Of a stretch of 64,000 nucleotides of DNA, positions 1-10,105 are shown in pieces (the stretch's first letter is position 1; the number at the start of each line of letters is the position of its first letter). The notes below the pieces were generated by a model. That model ran no database searches. It saw nothing but the letters and a program-made list of their open reading frames with translations, and was not told the origin of the DNA. Source of the DNA: Bacillus vallismortis (GTDB taxonomy: Bacteria; Bacillota; Bacilli; Bacillales; Bacillaceae). The DNA is taken from positions 722,501 through 786,500 of the forward strand of contig NZ_CP026362.1 of NCBI RefSeq assembly GCF_004116955.1. Reading direction: 5' to 3'. The position numbers were made by a program, and so were the translations under genes.

Positions 1-48
1 GAAGCGTGCACCATGATAAAAGATATTGAAGAAATTTCTTATTTGTAA
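1..48 (+). CDS. 3' end of an upstream gene (15 codons)
   Basis: Frame 1 is open from the first base and ends at TAA 46-48, giving a tail that reads EACTMIKDIEEISYL. In B. subtilis the TPR-protein gene ysoA lies immediately upstream of tig in the same direction, so this could be its end. Fifteen codons are too few to recognise a family, and the assignment rests on synteny alone. Confidence 0.4.
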   Translation, partial: EACTMIKDIEEISYL

Positions 49-62
49 ATCGCGCCATATAG

Positions 63-90
63 TTGAAAGCGCTAAGTGTTATGTTATAAT
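63..90 (+). promoter_or_regulatory. sigma-A promoter of tig
   Basis: TTGAAA (63-68) is followed after 16 bp by a perfect TATAAT (85-90). This leaves about 180 nt of 5' leader before tig. The match is by inspection and the start site is inferred. Confidence 0.55.
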
Positions 91-275
91 ATAATGGTTG
101 TATTTGTGTATAACGGGTTATAAGAAAAACGGTTGGACAGGCTTTGCAGTTCATTATTCACACCTATACATAATGATTCTGATCTTTGGCAGCTTTGTTT
201 TTGTTGGACGAAGCCGAATGATTGCTTTAGAATGGAAGACCGACACAACCTGAATAGATTTTTGGAGGGAAACAC

Positions 276-1550
276 ATGTCTGTAAAATGGGAAAAACAAG
301 AAGGCAACGAAGGCGTTTTAACGGTTGAAGTTGATGCTGAAACGTTTAAAACAGCACTTGATGATGCATTTAAAAAAGTTGTAAAACAAGTTTCAATTCC
401 TGGATTCCGTAAAGGTAAAATTCCTCGCGGATTATTCGAACAGCGTTTTGGCGTAGAAGCTCTTTACCAAGACGCTTTGGATATTCTTCTTCCTGTAGAA
501 TACCCTAAAGCGGTTGAAGAAGCTGGAATCGAGCCTGTAGACCGTCCTGAAATCGATGTTGAAAAAATCGAAAAAGGCGAAAGCTTAATCTTCACTGCGA
601 AAGTAACAGTGAAACCTGAAGTGAAGCTTGGCGAATACAAAGGCCTGGGCGTTGAAAAAGACGATGCAACTGTAACTGACGAAGATGTTCAAAACGAACT
701 AAAAGCGCTTCAAGAGCGTCAAGCGGAGCTTGTTGTCAAAGAAGAAGGCGCTGTTGAAGAAGGAAACACAGTTGTTCTGGATTTCGAAGGATTCGTTGAT
801 GGCGAAGCATTCGAAGGCGGACAAGCAGAAAACTACTCTCTTGAAGTTGGTTCTGGTTCATTCATTCCTGGCTTCGAAGAGCAGCTAATCGGTCTTGAAG
901 CTGGTGCTGAGAAGGATGTTGAAGTGACATTCCCTGAAGAGTACCACGCTGAAGAGCTTGCTGGCAAACCAGCTGTGTTCAAAGTGAAAATTCACGAAAT
1001 CAAAGCGAAAGAGCTTCCTGAGCTTGATGATGAATTCGCAAAAGATATCGATGAAGAAGTGGAAACACTCGCTGAATTAACTGAGAAAACAAAGAAACGT
1101 TTAGAAGAAGCAAAAGAAAACGAAGCTGACGCTAAATTGCGTGAAGAGCTTGTTCTGAAAGCTTCTGAAAATGCTGAAATCGATGTACCGCAAGCAATGG
1201 TTGACACTGAGCTTGACCGCATGCTGAAAGAATTCGAACAGCGTCTGCAAATGCAAGGCATGAACCTTGAGCTTTACACTCAATTCTCCGGCCAAGATGA
1301 GGCTGCGTTAAAAGAGCAAATGAAAGAAGATGCTGAAAAACGCGTTAAATCTAACCTGACACTTGAAGGAATTGCGAAAGCGGAAAACCTTGAAGTATCA
1401 GATGAGGAAGTTGATGCTGAGCTTTCTAAAATGGCTGAAGCATACAACATGCCTGTTGAAAATATTAAACAAGCCATCGGTTCTACTGACGCGATGAAAG
1501 AAGATTTAAAAGTTCGCAAAGCGATTGATTTTCTTGTAGAAAACCGTTAA
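276..1550 (+). CDS. tig: Trigger factor, ribosome-associated chaperone and prolyl isomerase
   Basis: This 424-aa protein matches the usual length of B. subtilis trigger factor. It holds nascent chains as they leave the ribosome. The N-terminal ribosome-binding domain carries the signature loop [10 protein letters not shown] near residues 43-52, which docks on L23. A central FKBP-type PPIase domain (about 150-245) and a long acidic helical C-terminal domain follow. GGAGGG ends 9 nt before ATG 276. A terminator hairpin follows, separating tig from clpX. The chaperone-then-protease order tig-clpX-lon is conserved in Bacillus. Confidence 0.97.
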   Translation: MSVKWEKQEGNEGVLTVEVDAETFKTALDDAFKKVVKQVSIPGFRKGKIPRGLFEQRFGVEALYQDALDILLPVEYPKAVEEAGIEPVDRPEIDVEKIEKGESLIFTAKVTVKPEVKLGEYKGLGVEKDDATVTDEDVQNELKALQERQAELVVKEEGAVEEGNTVVLDFEGFVDGEAFEGGQAENYSLEVGSGSFIPGFEEQLIGLEAGAEKDVEVTFPEEYHAEELAGKPAVFKVKIHEIKAKELPELDDEFAKDIDEEVETLAELTEKTKKRLEEAKENEADAKLREELVLKASENAEIDVPQAMVDTELDRMLKEFEQRLQMQGMNLELYTQFSGQDEAALKEQMKEDAEKRVKSNLTLEGIAKAENLEVSDEEVDAELSKMAEAYNMPVENIKQAIGSTDAMKEDLKVRKAIDFLVENR

Positions 1551-1575
1551 TATGGTGCATAATAATAGTAAGAAT

Positions 1576-1611
1576 AAAACAGGGCGCGAATGATTCGTGC
1601 CTTGTTTTGTA
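1576..1611 (+). terminator. Rho-independent terminator after tig
   Basis: A long inverted repeat (AAAACAGGGCGCGAA, loop TGA, complementary arm TTCGTGCCTTGTTTT) ends in a T-rich tail just downstream of the tig stop codon. Confidence 0.8.
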
Positions 1612-1821
1612 CAATTATGATATATCTCTTTTTCTTGGGGCAAGATAGTTAATGCAGGGCTGTTTTTTGTCATACATATAGAATGTGCAAGTCAGAAACA
1701 CATTGTTACCGTCTTTTTGGAAAGTATGGTAAAATGCAATACATACTCGTTCGTTTCAAGTATCATTTTCTTTTGCTCTGCCGGTAAAAGAAAAAGTGAG
1801 ACAAGATTAAGGGGTGAAAGA

Positions 1822-3084
1822 ATGTTTAAATTTAACGAGGAAAAAGGACAATTAAAATGCTCGTTTTGTGGAAAAACACAAGATCAGGTTCGAAAGCTTG
1901 TAGCCGGACCTGGTGTATATATATGTGACGAATGTATCGAACTCTGCACTGAAATTGTGGAGGAAGAACTCGGAACAGAGGAAGAAGTAGAATTTAAAGA
2001 CGTACCAAAGCCTCAGGAAATCCGCGAAATTCTGAATGAATATGTCATCGGCCAGGATCAAGCGAAGAAATCACTCGCTGTTGCTGTGTATAACCACTAT
2101 AAGCGCATTAACTCTAACAGCAAAGTTGATGATGTTGAGCTTTCAAAAAGTAATATTTCTTTAATCGGTCCTACAGGAAGCGGTAAGACCCTTCTGGCGC
2201 AAACATTGGCCCGCATTTTAAATGTGCCGTTTGCGATTGCTGACGCTACGTCTCTGACTGAAGCTGGATACGTGGGTGAAGATGTAGAAAATATTCTTTT
2301 GAAGCTCATCCAAGCTGCTGATTATGATGTGGAAAAAGCTGAAAAAGGCATTATTTATATTGATGAAATTGATAAAGTGGCAAGAAAATCAGAAAACCCG
2401 TCTATTACACGTGACGTGTCAGGCGAAGGTGTACAGCAGGCGCTGCTTAAAATTCTTGAGGGTACAGTGGCAAGCGTGCCGCCTCAAGGAGGACGTAAGC
2501 ATCCTCATCAAGAATTCATTCAAATTGACACAACAAACATTTTGTTCATTTGCGGCGGTGCTTTCGATGGTATCGAACAAATCATCAAACGCCGCTTAGG
2601 CCAAAAAGTCATTGGATTCGGCGGAGAGAATAAAGCTGCTGATTTTGAGAAAGAGGATCTTCTTTCAAAAGTGCTTCCTGAAGACTTGCTTCGCTTCGGG
2701 TTAATCCCTGAATTCATCGGACGTCTTCCGGTTATTGCAAGTCTTGAAAAACTTGACGAGGAAGCATTGGTTGCGATTTTAACAAAACCGAAAAACGCCC
2801 TTGTGAAGCAATTCAAGAAAATGCTTGAGCTTGACAATGTTGAGCTTGAGTTTGAAGAAGGCGCTCTTTCTGAAATTGCTAAAAAAGCAATTGAACGCAA
2901 GACTGGCGCTCGCGGACTTCGTTCTATCATTGAAGGCATCATGCTTGATGTGATGTTTGATCTGCCTTCCCGTGATGACATTGAAAAATGTGTGATTACC
3001 GGAGCGACGGTGACACATGGAGAGCCTCCTCGCCTCTTATTAAAAGACGGCACTGAGGTAAACCAAGACAAAACATCTGCATAA
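1822..3084 (+). CDS. clpX: ATP-dependent unfoldase subunit ClpX
   Basis: ClpX unfolds substrates and feeds them to the ClpP protease. I chose ATG 1822 (420 aa, the family length), which follows AAGGGGTG; an in-frame start upstream would add 35 residues of non-ClpX sequence. The N-terminal zinc-binding domain shows two CxxC pairs (CSFC and CDEC). Walker A is GPTGSGKT at 116-123 and Walker B is IIYIDEIDK. The IGFGGEN segment is the loop that docks into ClpP. clpX sits between tig and lonB and ends in its own terminator, so it appears monocistronic; clpP is not in the window. Confidence 0.97.
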   Translation: MFKFNEEKGQLKCSFCGKTQDQVRKLVAGPGVYICDECIELCTEIVEEELGTEEEVEFKDVPKPQEIREILNEYVIGQDQAKKSLAVAVYNHYKRINSNSKVDDVELSKSNISLIGPTGSGKTLLAQTLARILNVPFAIADATSLTEAGYVGEDVENILLKLIQAADYDVEKAEKGIIYIDEIDKVARKSENPSITRDVSGEGVQQALLKILEGTVASVPPQGGRKHPHQEFIQIDTTNILFICGGAFDGIEQIIKRRLGQKVIGFGGENKAADFEKEDLLSKVLPEDLLRFGLIPEFIGRLPVIASLEKLDEEALVAILTKPKNALVKQFKKMLELDNVELEFEEGALSEIAKKAIERKTGARGLRSIIEGIMLDVMFDLPSRDDIEKCVITGATVTHGEPPRLLLKDGTEVNQDKTSA

Positions 3085-3095
3085 TGATAAGCACA

Positions 3096-3129
3096 AACCT
3101 CCTGAGTGGTGACATTCAGGAGGTTTTTT
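3096..3129 (+). terminator. Rho-independent terminator after clpX
   Basis: The stem AACCTCCTGA with complement TCAGGAGGTT is followed by a run of T, 12 nt after the clpX stop codon. Confidence 0.85.
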
Positions 3130-3154
3130 GTCGTGCAAACTCTTCCGGAAAAAC

Positions 3155-3183
3155 GTTTATTCCCGTCTCCTGTGGGAGATACT
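3155..3183 (+). promoter_or_regulatory. Sigma-F-type forespore promoter of lonB
   Basis: GTTTA (3155-3159), a 15-bp spacer, then GGAGATACT (3175-3183) fit the sigma-F consensus GYWTA / GGNNANNMT at every fixed position. lonB is known to be expressed in the forespore under sigma-F, which agrees. No good sigma-A promoter is visible in the 150 bp before lonB. Confidence 0.7.
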
Positions 3184-3235
3184 AGCATTCAGAGGAATGA
3201 ATTGGATACATAAATTGTTTTCAGGAGGGACCATC

Positions 3236-4894
3236 ATGAGTTGGACAGGGATCGCGTTATTTATTCAGCTGTTTTTTGGGATCATCATTGGTTTGTATTT
3301 TTGGAATTTGCTTAAAAATCAAAGGACACAAAAGGTCACGATAGATAAGGAATCAAAGAAGGAAATGGAGCAGCTTCGGAAAATGCGCGCTATCAGCTTG
3401 TCCGAACCATTATCTGAAAAGGTCCGCCCCAAAAGTTTTCAAGATATCGTTGGACAGGAAGACGGCATTAAAGCATTAAAGGCCGCTTTGTGCGGGCCGA
3501 ATCCTCAGCATGTCATTGTCTATGGACCTCCGGGTGTCGGTAAAACTGCTGCTGCACGGCTTGTGTTAGAAGAAGCGAAAAAACATAAACAATCGCCGTT
3601 TAAAGAGCAGGCTGTTTTTGTGGAACTCGATGCGACAACAGCACGATTTGATGAAAGAGGAATTGCCGATCCGCTCATCGGCTCTGTCCATGATCCTATA
3701 TACCAAGGGGCAGGAGCGATGGGACAGGCGGGGATTCCGCAGCCGAAGCAGGGTGCTGTTACCCATGCTCATGGCGGTGTGCTGTTTATTGATGAAATAG
3801 GTGAGCTGCATCCTATTCAAATGAATAAAATGCTGAAGGTGCTTGAGGATAGAAAAGTCTTTTTAGACAGCGCGTATTACAGTGAGGAAAACACACAAAT
3901 CCCGAATCATATTCACGATATTTTTCAAAATGGGCTGCCGGCTGATTTTCGCCTGATTGGCGCAACGACAAGAATGCCGAATGAAATTCCGCCAGCTATC
4001 CGATCCCGCTGTTTAGAGGTGTTTTTCCGTGAGCTTGAAAAGGATGAGCTGAAAACAGTTGCCAAAACAGCAGCGGATAAAATTGAAAAAAACATTTCTG
4101 CTGAAGGTCTGGATCTGTTGACGAGCTTTACGCGGAACGGGCGGGAAGCCGTTAACATGATACAAATCGCAGCGGGAATGGCGGTAACAGAGAATCGGAA
4201 AGACATTACAATTGAGGATATTGAATGGGTTATTCATTCCAGCCAGCTTACTCCAAAGCACGAGCAGAAAATCGGGGCTGAACCGCAAGTCGGCATCGTA
4301 AATGGGCTTGCTGTATACGGACCTAACAGCGGGTCGCTTTTGGAAATCGAAGTGAGTGTAAGCCCGGCTCAGGAGAAAGGATCCATTAATATCACAGGGA
4401 TAGCTGAGGAAGAAAGTATCGGCAGCCAATCAAAATCAATCCGGAGAAAAAGCATGGCGAAGGGGTCGGTCGAAAACGTGTTAACCGTCCTGCGAACAAT
4501 GGGGATGAAGCCGTCTGATTATGATATTCACGTTAATTTCCCAGGAGGGATCCCGATTGACGGGCCGTCGGCGGGCATCGCGATGGCAGCAGGGATTTTC
4601 TCGGCGATTCACAAAATCCCAATTGACAATACCGTTGCCATGACGGGCGAAATCAGCCTGAATGGTCTTGTAAAACCCATTGGAGGCGTGATACCGAAAA
4701 TAAAAGCAGCAAAGCAATCCGGGGCGAAAAAAGTGATTATCCCATATGAAAATCAGCAGACGATCTTAAAGAAGATTGACGGAATCGCAATTATTGCAGT
4801 GAAGACGTTCCAGGAAGTGCTTGATGAAATTTTAGTGAATCCGCCGACAGAACAAAAACCGCTTCATATGCAAATCAATAAAGAATCCGTTTGA
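3236..4894 (+). CDS. lonB: Forespore Lon-like ATP-dependent protease LonB
   Basis: This 552-aa Lon-family protease lacks the large N-terminal substrate domain of LonA and instead begins with one membrane segment (about residues 5-25). Walker A is GPPGVGKT at 97-104. The C-terminal Lon protease domain has the catalytic serine in DGPSAGIAMA (Ser445) and lysine in GGVIPKIKAA (Lys488). ATG 3236 follows AGGAGGG and gives the expected length; a longer in-frame reading would remove the membrane segment from the N-terminus. The sigma-F-type promoter points to a role in the forespore. A terminator separates it from lonA. Confidence 0.95.
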   Translation: MSWTGIALFIQLFFGIIIGLYFWNLLKNQRTQKVTIDKESKKEMEQLRKMRAISLSEPLSEKVRPKSFQDIVGQEDGIKALKAALCGPNPQHVIVYGPPGVGKTAAARLVLEEAKKHKQSPFKEQAVFVELDATTARFDERGIADPLIGSVHDPIYQGAGAMGQAGIPQPKQGAVTHAHGGVLFIDEIGELHPIQMNKMLKVLEDRKVFLDSAYYSEENTQIPNHIHDIFQNGLPADFRLIGATTRMPNEIPPAIRSRCLEVFFRELEKDELKTVAKTAADKIEKNISAEGLDLLTSFTRNGREAVNMIQIAAGMAVTENRKDITIEDIEWVIHSSQLTPKHEQKIGAEPQVGIVNGLAVYGPNSGSLLEIEVSVSPAQEKGSINITGIAEEESIGSQSKSIRRKSMAKGSVENVLTVLRTMGMKPSDYDIHVNFPGGIPIDGPSAGIAMAAGIFSAIHKIPIDNTVAMTGEISLNGLVKPIGGVIPKIKAAKQSGAKKVIIPYENQQTILKKIDGIAIIAVKTFQEVLDEILVNPPTEQKPLHMQINKESV

Positions 4895-4921
4895 CCCTAT
4901 TTCTAAAATAGGGTTTTTTTT
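4894..4921 (+). terminator. Rho-independent terminator after lonB
   Basis: ACCCTAT and ATAGGGT form a short hairpin followed by eight T. It begins at the last base of the lonB stop codon. Confidence 0.75.
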
Positions 4922-5009
4922 ATGAAGGACATCTTTTCCTTTTTCATATCAGAAAGAAAGGGTATACTACGAGGAGACTGTATTATAAAAAGTGGAACCA
5001 TGCCGTTTA

Positions 5010-5040
5010 TTGTACAAGGATGAAAAAGTTGTATTATAAT
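5010..5040 (+). promoter_or_regulatory. Probable sigma-A promoter of lonA
   Basis: TTGTAC (5010-5015) is followed by TATTATAAT (5032-5040), which offers -10 hexamers at spacings of 16 or 19 bp. It lies about 30 nt before the lonA start. Confidence 0.45.
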
Positions 5041-5073
5041 GGTTCATACTAAAGTCACGGAGGTGTCAGTCAC

Positions 5074-7398
5074 ATGGCAGAAGAATTAAAACGCAGCATC
5101 CCGCTCCTCCCTTTAAGAGGTTTATTAGTGTATCCGACGATGGTTTTACACTTAGATGTAGGACGTGACAAGTCGGTCCAAGCCCTTGAACAGGCAATGA
5201 TGCATGATCATATGATATTTTTAGCCACTCAGCAGGATATTTCGATAGACGAACCGGGTGAAGACGAGATTTTTACTGTCGGCACCTATACAAAAATTAA
5301 GCAAATGCTGAAGCTTCCGAACGGTACGATTCGTGTGTTGGTTGAGGGCCTCAAGCGCGCCCAGATCGTCAAATACAATGAGTATGAGGATTACACGTCG
5401 GTCGACATCCAGCTGATTCAGGAAGATGATTCTAAAGATACAGAAGACGAAGCATTGATGCGGACTTTGTTAGACCACTTTGATCAGTACATAAAAATTT
5501 CTAAAAAAATCTCGGCTGAAACGTACGCGGCTGTTACTGATATTGAAGAGCCAGGGAGAATGGCAGACATCGTTGCTTCTCACCTGCCTCTTAAGCTCAA
5601 GGATAAGCAGGATATTTTAGAAACGGCGGAGGTCAAAGACAGACTGAACAAGGTCATTGATTTTATTAATAATGAAAAAGAAGTGCTGGAGATCGAGAAA
5701 AAAATCGGCCAGCGCGTCAAACGTTCGATGGAGCGTACGCAAAAGGAATATTACTTGCGTGAACAAATGAAGGCGATTCAAAAAGAGCTTGGTGATAAAG
5801 AAGGCAAGACAGGTGAAGTGCAGACGCTGACGGAAAAGATCGAAGAAGCGGGCATGCCTGACCATGTAAAGGAAACGGCGCTTAAGGAATTAAACAGATA
5901 CGAAAAAATCCCGTCAAGTTCCGCGGAAAGCTCCGTGATCCGCAACCATATCGACTGGCTGATCGCTCTCCCGTGGACGGATGAGACAGATGATAAACTT
6001 GATTTGAAAGAGGCAGGGCGTCTCTTGGACGAAGAGCATCACGGACTTGAAAAGGTGAAAGAACGGATTCTGGAATATTTGGCTGTCCAGAAGCTGACAA
6101 AATCCCTGAAAGGCCCGATTCTTTGCTTGGCAGGACCTCCAGGTGTCGGGAAAACGTCTTTAGCCAAATCAATTGCAAAAAGCTTGGGGCGGAAATTCGT
6201 CAGAATCTCACTTGGCGGAGTGCGTGACGAATCAGAGATTCGCGGACACAGACGGACCTATGTCGGAGCAATGCCTGGACGTATTATTCAAGGCATGAAA
6301 AAAGCAGGCAAGCTGAATCCGGTATTCTTATTGGACGAGATTGACAAAATGTCATCTGATTTCAGAGGCGACCCGTCATCTGCTATGCTTGAAGTGCTAG
6401 ATCCAGAGCAAAACAGCACCTTTAGTGATCACTATATTGAAGAAACCTTTGATTTATCAAAAGTGCTGTTTATCGCAACGGCAAACAATTTGGCCACGAT
6501 CCCGGGTCCGCTCAGAGACAGAATGGAAATCATTAATATTGCGGGTTACACAGAAGTAGAAAAACTTGAAATCGTGAAGGACCACCTGCTGCCGAAGCAA
6601 ATCAAGGAACACGGGCTTAAGAAAAGCAACCTGCAGCTGCGTGATCAGGCGATTCTCGATATCATCCGCTACTACACGAGAGAAGCTGGTGTGAGAAGCC
6701 TTGAACGCCAGCTTGCCGCGATTTGCCGGAAGGCCGCAAGAACCATTGTTGCTGAAGAGCGAAAGCGGATTACAGTTACTGAAAAGAATCTTCAGGACTT
6801 TATCGGAAAGCGCGTTTTCAGATACGGACAAGCTGAAACAGAGGATCAGGTAGGTGTCGTTACAGGGCTTGCTTATACAACCGTCGGCGGAGATACGCTG
6901 TCGATTGAAGTATCGCTTTCCCCGGGGAAAGGGAAATTGATTCTGACAGGAAAGCTCGGAGATGTCATGAGAGAGTCTGCTCAGGCCGCGTTCAGCTATG
7001 TGCGGTCAAAAACAGAAGAACTTGGCATTGAACCTGACTTTCATGAGAAGTATGATATTCATATACATGTACCTGAAGGTGCAGTGCCTAAAGATGGTCC
7101 GTCAGCCGGTATTACGATGGCAACAGCCCTTGTTTCTGCTTTAACGGGACGGGCAGTTTCACGTGAAGTCGGCATGACTGGAGAAATCACGCTTCGCGGG
7201 CGCGTGCTGCCAATCGGCGGTTTAAAGGAAAAAGCGCTTGGCGCACACAGAGCGGGATTAACGACCATTATTGCGCCTAAAGAAAATGAAAAAGACATAG
7301 AGGATATTCCGGAAAGCGTCAGAGAGGGCCTGACATTTATATTGGCGTCCCATTTAGACGAAGTGTTGGAACATGCCTTAGTAGGAGAGAAGAAATGA
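5074..7398 (+). CDS. lonA: ATP-dependent protease La, LonA
   Basis: This full-length Lon protease (774 aa) degrades misfolded and regulatory proteins. The N-terminal LON substrate domain covers roughly residues 8-205, followed by a coiled coil. The AAA+ module has Walker A GPPGVGKT at 354-361, Walker [10 protein letters not shown] and the sensor FIATANN. The protease domain carries the Ser-Lys dyad Ser677 ([10 protein letters not shown]) and Lys720 ([10 protein letters not shown]). The start has GGAGGTG upstream. The final four bases overlap ysxC (ATGA), so lonA and ysxC are translationally coupled. Confidence 0.98.
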   Translation: MAEELKRSIPLLPLRGLLVYPTMVLHLDVGRDKSVQALEQAMMHDHMIFLATQQDISIDEPGEDEIFTVGTYTKIKQMLKLPNGTIRVLVEGLKRAQIVKYNEYEDYTSVDIQLIQEDDSKDTEDEALMRTLLDHFDQYIKISKKISAETYAAVTDIEEPGRMADIVASHLPLKLKDKQDILETAEVKDRLNKVIDFINNEKEVLEIEKKIGQRVKRSMERTQKEYYLREQMKAIQKELGDKEGKTGEVQTLTEKIEEAGMPDHVKETALKELNRYEKIPSSSAESSVIRNHIDWLIALPWTDETDDKLDLKEAGRLLDEEHHGLEKVKERILEYLAVQKLTKSLKGPILCLAGPPGVGKTSLAKSIAKSLGRKFVRISLGGVRDESEIRGHRRTYVGAMPGRIIQGMKKAGKLNPVFLLDEIDKMSSDFRGDPSSAMLEVLDPEQNSTFSDHYIEETFDLSKVLFIATANNLATIPGPLRDRMEIINIAGYTEVEKLEIVKDHLLPKQIKEHGLKKSNLQLRDQAILDIIRYYTREAGVRSLERQLAAICRKAARTIVAEERKRITVTEKNLQDFIGKRVFRYGQAETEDQVGVVTGLAYTTVGGDTLSIEVSLSPGKGKLILTGKLGDVMRESAQAAFSYVRSKTEELGIEPDFHEKYDIHIHVPEGAVPKDGPSAGITMATALVSALTGRAVSREVGMTGEITLRGRVLPIGGLKEKALGAHRAGLTTIIAPKENEKDIEDIPESVREGLTFILASHLDEVLEHALVGEKK

Positions 7399-7982
7399 AA
7401 GTCACAAAGTCAGAAATCGTGATCAGTGCGGTTAAGCCGGAGCAGTACCCTGATGGGGGGCTTCCGGAAATTGCACTGGCCGGAAGATCGAACGTGGGAA
7501 AATCGTCTTTTATCAATTCATTAATCAATCGCAAAAATCTTGCGAGAACATCATCAAAACCGGGAAAAACACAAACGCTGAATTTCTACATTATCAATGA
7601 TGAGCTGCATTTTGTGGATGTGCCGGGTTACGGTTTTGCCAAAGTGTCAAAGACTGAGCGTGAAGCTTGGGGCAGAATGATTGAAACCTACATCACGTCA
7701 CGCGAGGAATTGAAAGCAGTGGTGCAGATCGTTGATTTGCGGCATGCGCCGTCTGCTGATGATGTGCAGATGTATGAATTCTTAAAGTATTACGGCATCC
7801 CTGTCATTATTATCGCTACAAAGGCGGATAAGATCCCGAAAGGAAAATGGGACAAACACGCAAAAGTTGTCCGACAGACATTAAATATTGATCCGGAAGA
7901 CGAGCTGATTCTCTTCTCCTCTGAAACGAAGAAGGGGAAAGACGAAGCTTGGGGAGCGATCAAAAAAATGATAAACCGGTAG
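7395..7982 (+). CDS. ysxC: Ribosome-biogenesis GTPase YsxC (EngB/YihA family)
   Basis: This 195-aa GTPase of the TrmE-Era-EngA-EngB group is known to be essential for late 50S assembly in B. subtilis. Visible motifs are G1 GRSNVGKSS (about 31-39), G2 around KPGKTQT, G3 DVPGYG, G4 TKAD and G5 FSSETKKG. Its start overlaps the lonA stop by 4 nt. A hairpin shared with the convergent ysxD ends the operon. Confidence 0.96.
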   Translation: MKVTKSEIVISAVKPEQYPDGGLPEIALAGRSNVGKSSFINSLINRKNLARTSSKPGKTQTLNFYIINDELHFVDVPGYGFAKVSKTEREAWGRMIETYITSREELKAVVQIVDLRHAPSADDVQMYEFLKYYGIPVIIIATKADKIPKGKWDKHAKVVRQTLNIDPEDELILFSSETKKGKDEAWGAIKKMINR

Positions 7983-8006
7983 AGAATTTTCTCTGCCGGT
8001 TTTATT
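7973..8006. terminator. Bidirectional terminator between ysxC and ysxD
   Basis: AAACCGGTAGAG pairs with CTCTGCCGGTTT around a short AT loop. There is a T-rich tract on the + side and an A-rich tract on the other, so it can serve both convergent genes. It overlaps the last codons of ysxC. Confidence 0.75.
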
Positions 8007-8512
8007 TATCGTATAGATTTTTTCCGTTTCATCAATAATAACAATAAACTAATTCCAATAAAGACAAATGGCCAATACTCTTTCAGAAGCGCTGTCGGAA
8101 TATGCGCAGACTCAAGCCAAGCCATAATTTGTTTGAAAAAGTACAAAAACAGGGAAAAACAAATCATCGACACAGCTTCATATACATATTCCTTTTTCTG
8201 AACGGTTGACACCAAGAGCGAAAAGCCGATCATAAATACAAGCGTTTCAAAATCATCCGGCCACCACATCCATTTCGGTTTGGCGAAAAAGTGCAAACCG
8301 ATTCCAAAAAGAAGCAAACCGATAAAGAAATGGGGTGTGACGGCTTCTTTTTTACCTTGGTATACAAAGGCTGAGCCTAACAGCATGAGGAGAACAGGCC
8401 ATTGATCCTGCCCTGAAAACAGTTCGGCTTGTCCGCTTTCAAGCCATGCGTATACAGATGCGGCAAGCAGAAGACAAGGGAATAAAATTGATTTTTGTTT
8501 CATGCATATCAC
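8006..8512 (-). CDS. ysxD: YsxD, polytopic membrane protein of unknown function
   Basis: This 168-aa protein has about five hydrophobic segments and a basic C-terminal tail (LMKRKKSIR). It matches the position of ysxD in B. subtilis, convergent with ysxC. I see no catalytic motif. The overall look resembles the small LiaI/LiaF-type four-helix membrane proteins, but that is an impression only. GGTGAT precedes the start. A TTGACA-like -35 lies upstream at 8562-8567 on the minus strand without a clear -10. The function is unknown. Confidence 0.8.
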   Translation of the reverse strand: MICMKQKSILFPCLLLAASVYAWLESGQAELFSGQDQWPVLLMLLGSAFVYQGKKEAVTPHFFIGLLLFGIGLHFFAKPKWMWWPDDFETLVFMIGFSLLVSTVQKKEYVYEAVSMICFSLFLYFFKQIMAWLESAHIPTALLKEYWPFVFIGISLLLLLMKRKKSIR

Positions 8513-8634
8513 CTTCTTATTTTAGAGCTGATGTGTAGTAAATTTTTGCTGTTTTTGGTATTGTCAATAGGAATGCTTATTGCATGTGAAGCTTTTTCTA
8601 ATATAGCATAAGAATTTTAAAATCTGTTCACAAT

Positions 8635-8664
8635 TTGCGAAAGAAACTATGTTATAATTATTAT
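8635..8664 (+). promoter_or_regulatory. Possible sigma-A promoter of the hem operon
   Basis: TTGCGA (8635-8640), an 18-bp spacer and TATTAT (8659-8664) form a weak promoter. Its -10 lies inside the first PerR-type box, which would explain repression by occlusion. Other -10 hexamers can be drawn in this AT-rich stretch. Confidence 0.35.
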
Positions 8665-8666
8665 AA
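8652..8666 (+). promoter_or_regulatory. PerR box 1 upstream of hemA
   Basis: TTATAATTATTATAA matches the PerR operator consensus TTATAATNATTATAA exactly (7-1-7 palindrome). hemAXCDBL is a known PerR regulon member in B. subtilis: it is derepressed by peroxide so that haem is available for catalase. Confidence 0.8.
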
Positions 8667-8681
8667 ATAATGAATTCTATG

Positions 8682-8696
8682 TTAGAATGATTATAA
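8682..8696 (+). promoter_or_regulatory. PerR-type box 2 upstream of hemA
   Basis: TTAGAATGATTATAA matches the PerR consensus at all but one constrained position (G for T at position 4). It lies exactly 30 bp after box 1. A 23-bp stretch around each box (8648-8670 and 8678-8700) is a near-perfect direct repeat. Confidence 0.65.
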
Positions 8697-8730
8697 ATAA
8701 AGTTTTGGCGTTGGGGGTGTAATGAAAGCT

Positions 8731-10098
8731 ATGCATATACTTGTTGTGGGAGTAGATTATAAATCCGCCCCTATTGAGATACGTGAAAAAGTAAGCTTTC
8801 AGCCGAATGAGCTGGCGGAAGCGATGGTGCAGCTGAAAGCAGAGAAAAGCATTCTTGAAAACATCATTGTCTCAACCTGCAACCGCACGGAAATTTATGC
8901 GGTCGTCGACCAGCTCCATACCGGCCGTTATTATATAAAGAAGTTTTTAGCTGAATGGTTTGAATTAAGCAAAGAAGACCTTTCACCGTTTTTACGTTTT
9001 TACGAAAGCGATGCGGCTGTTGAGCATTTGTTCCGTGTAGCCTGCGGATTGGACTCTATGGTGATCGGTGAAACGCAAATTCTCGGCCAGGTGCGCGACA
9101 GCTTTAAAACAGCTCAGCAAGAAAAAACGATCGGCACGATTTTTAATGAATTGTTTAAGCAGGCGGTTACGGTAGGTAAACGGACTCACGCTGAAACAGA
9201 CATTGGCTCTAATGCAGTGTCTGTTAGCTATGCGGCTGTTGAGCTTGCGAAAAAAATCTTCGGAAACCTTTCAACCAAGCACATATTGATTCTTGGTGCG
9301 GGAAAAATGGGCGAGCTTGCTGCGGAAAACTTGCACGGACATGGAATTGGCAAGGTCACTGTCATTAACCGAACATACTTGAAAGCAAAGGAGCTTGCAG
9401 ACCGTTTTTCCGGTGAGGCGAGAAGCTTGAATCAGCTTGAAAGCGCGCTTGCGGAGGCAGATATTTTAATCAGTTCAACCGGTGCAAGTGATTTTGTCGT
9501 GTCTAAAGAAATGATGGAGAATGCGAATAAGCTTCGTAAGGGACGTCCGCTGTTTATGGTAGACATTGCCGTGCCTAGAGACCTTGATCCGGCGCTGAAT
9601 GATCTTGAAGGTGTTTTCCTTTATGATATTGACGATTTGGAAGGCATTGTAGAGGCGAACATGAAAGAGCGCAGAGAAACCGCTGAAAAAGTTGAACTGT
9701 TAATCGAAGAAACCATTGTGGAGTTTAAACAATGGCTGAATACACTTGGGGTTGTCCCGGTTATTTCCGCATTGCGCGAAAAGGCGCTTGCCATCCAGTC
9801 AGAAACGATGGACAGCATCGAGCGGAAACTGCCTCATTTAAGCACAAGAGAGAAAAAACTGTTGAACAAACACACCAAAAGTATCATTAACCAAATGCTC
9901 CGAGATCCGATATTAAAGGTGAAAGAGCTTGCGGCAGATGCTGATTCTGAAGAAAAACTGGCTTTGTTTATGCAGATTTTTGATATTGAGGAAGCTGCGG
10001 GCCGTCAAATGATGGATACTGTTGAAAGCAGCCAAAAGGTCCATTCTTTTAAGAAGGCTGAATCAAAAGCGGGCTTTGCCCCGCTTGTAAGTGAGTGA
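8731..10098 (+). CDS. hemA: Glutamyl-tRNA reductase HemA
   Basis: HemA catalyses the first committed step of the C5 tetrapyrrole pathway: NADPH reduction of glutamyl-tRNA to glutamate-1-semialdehyde. The catalytic cysteine is Cys50 in [17 protein letters not shown] nucleotide-binding turn marks the central Rossmann domain, and a helical dimerisation domain follows. I chose ATG 8731 (455 aa, the known length and spaced properly from GGGGGTG); ATG 8722 three codons upstream lies too close to that site. It opens the hemAXCDBL operon and is preceded by two PerR-type boxes. Confidence 0.97.
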   Translation: MHILVVGVDYKSAPIEIREKVSFQPNELAEAMVQLKAEKSILENIIVSTCNRTEIYAVVDQLHTGRYYIKKFLAEWFELSKEDLSPFLRFYESDAAVEHLFRVACGLDSMVIGETQILGQVRDSFKTAQQEKTIGTIFNELFKQAVTVGKRTHAETDIGSNAVSVSYAAVELAKKIFGNLSTKHILILGAGKMGELAAENLHGHGIGKVTVINRTYLKAKELADRFSGEARSLNQLESALAEADILISSTGASDFVVSKEMMENANKLRKGRPLFMVDIAVPRDLDPALNDLEGVFLYDIDDLEGIVEANMKERRETAEKVELLIEETIVEFKQWLNTLGVVPVISALREKALAIQSETMDSIERKLPHLSTREKKLLNKHTKSIINQMLRDPILKVKELAADADSEEKLALFMQIFDIEEAAGRQMMDTVESSQKVHSFKKAESKAGFAPLVSE

Positions 10099-10105
10099 AA
10101 GCTGA

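Noticed and set aside
2520-3188. 222-codon minus-strand frame antisense to clpX
   Set aside because: No ribosome binding site and serine/arginine-rich shadow composition; clpX itself is certain.
3128-3235. Longer LonB with 36 extra N-terminal residues
   Set aside because: The extension lies across the sigma-F-type promoter and moves the membrane segment inward. The ATG at 3236 has the good ribosome binding site.
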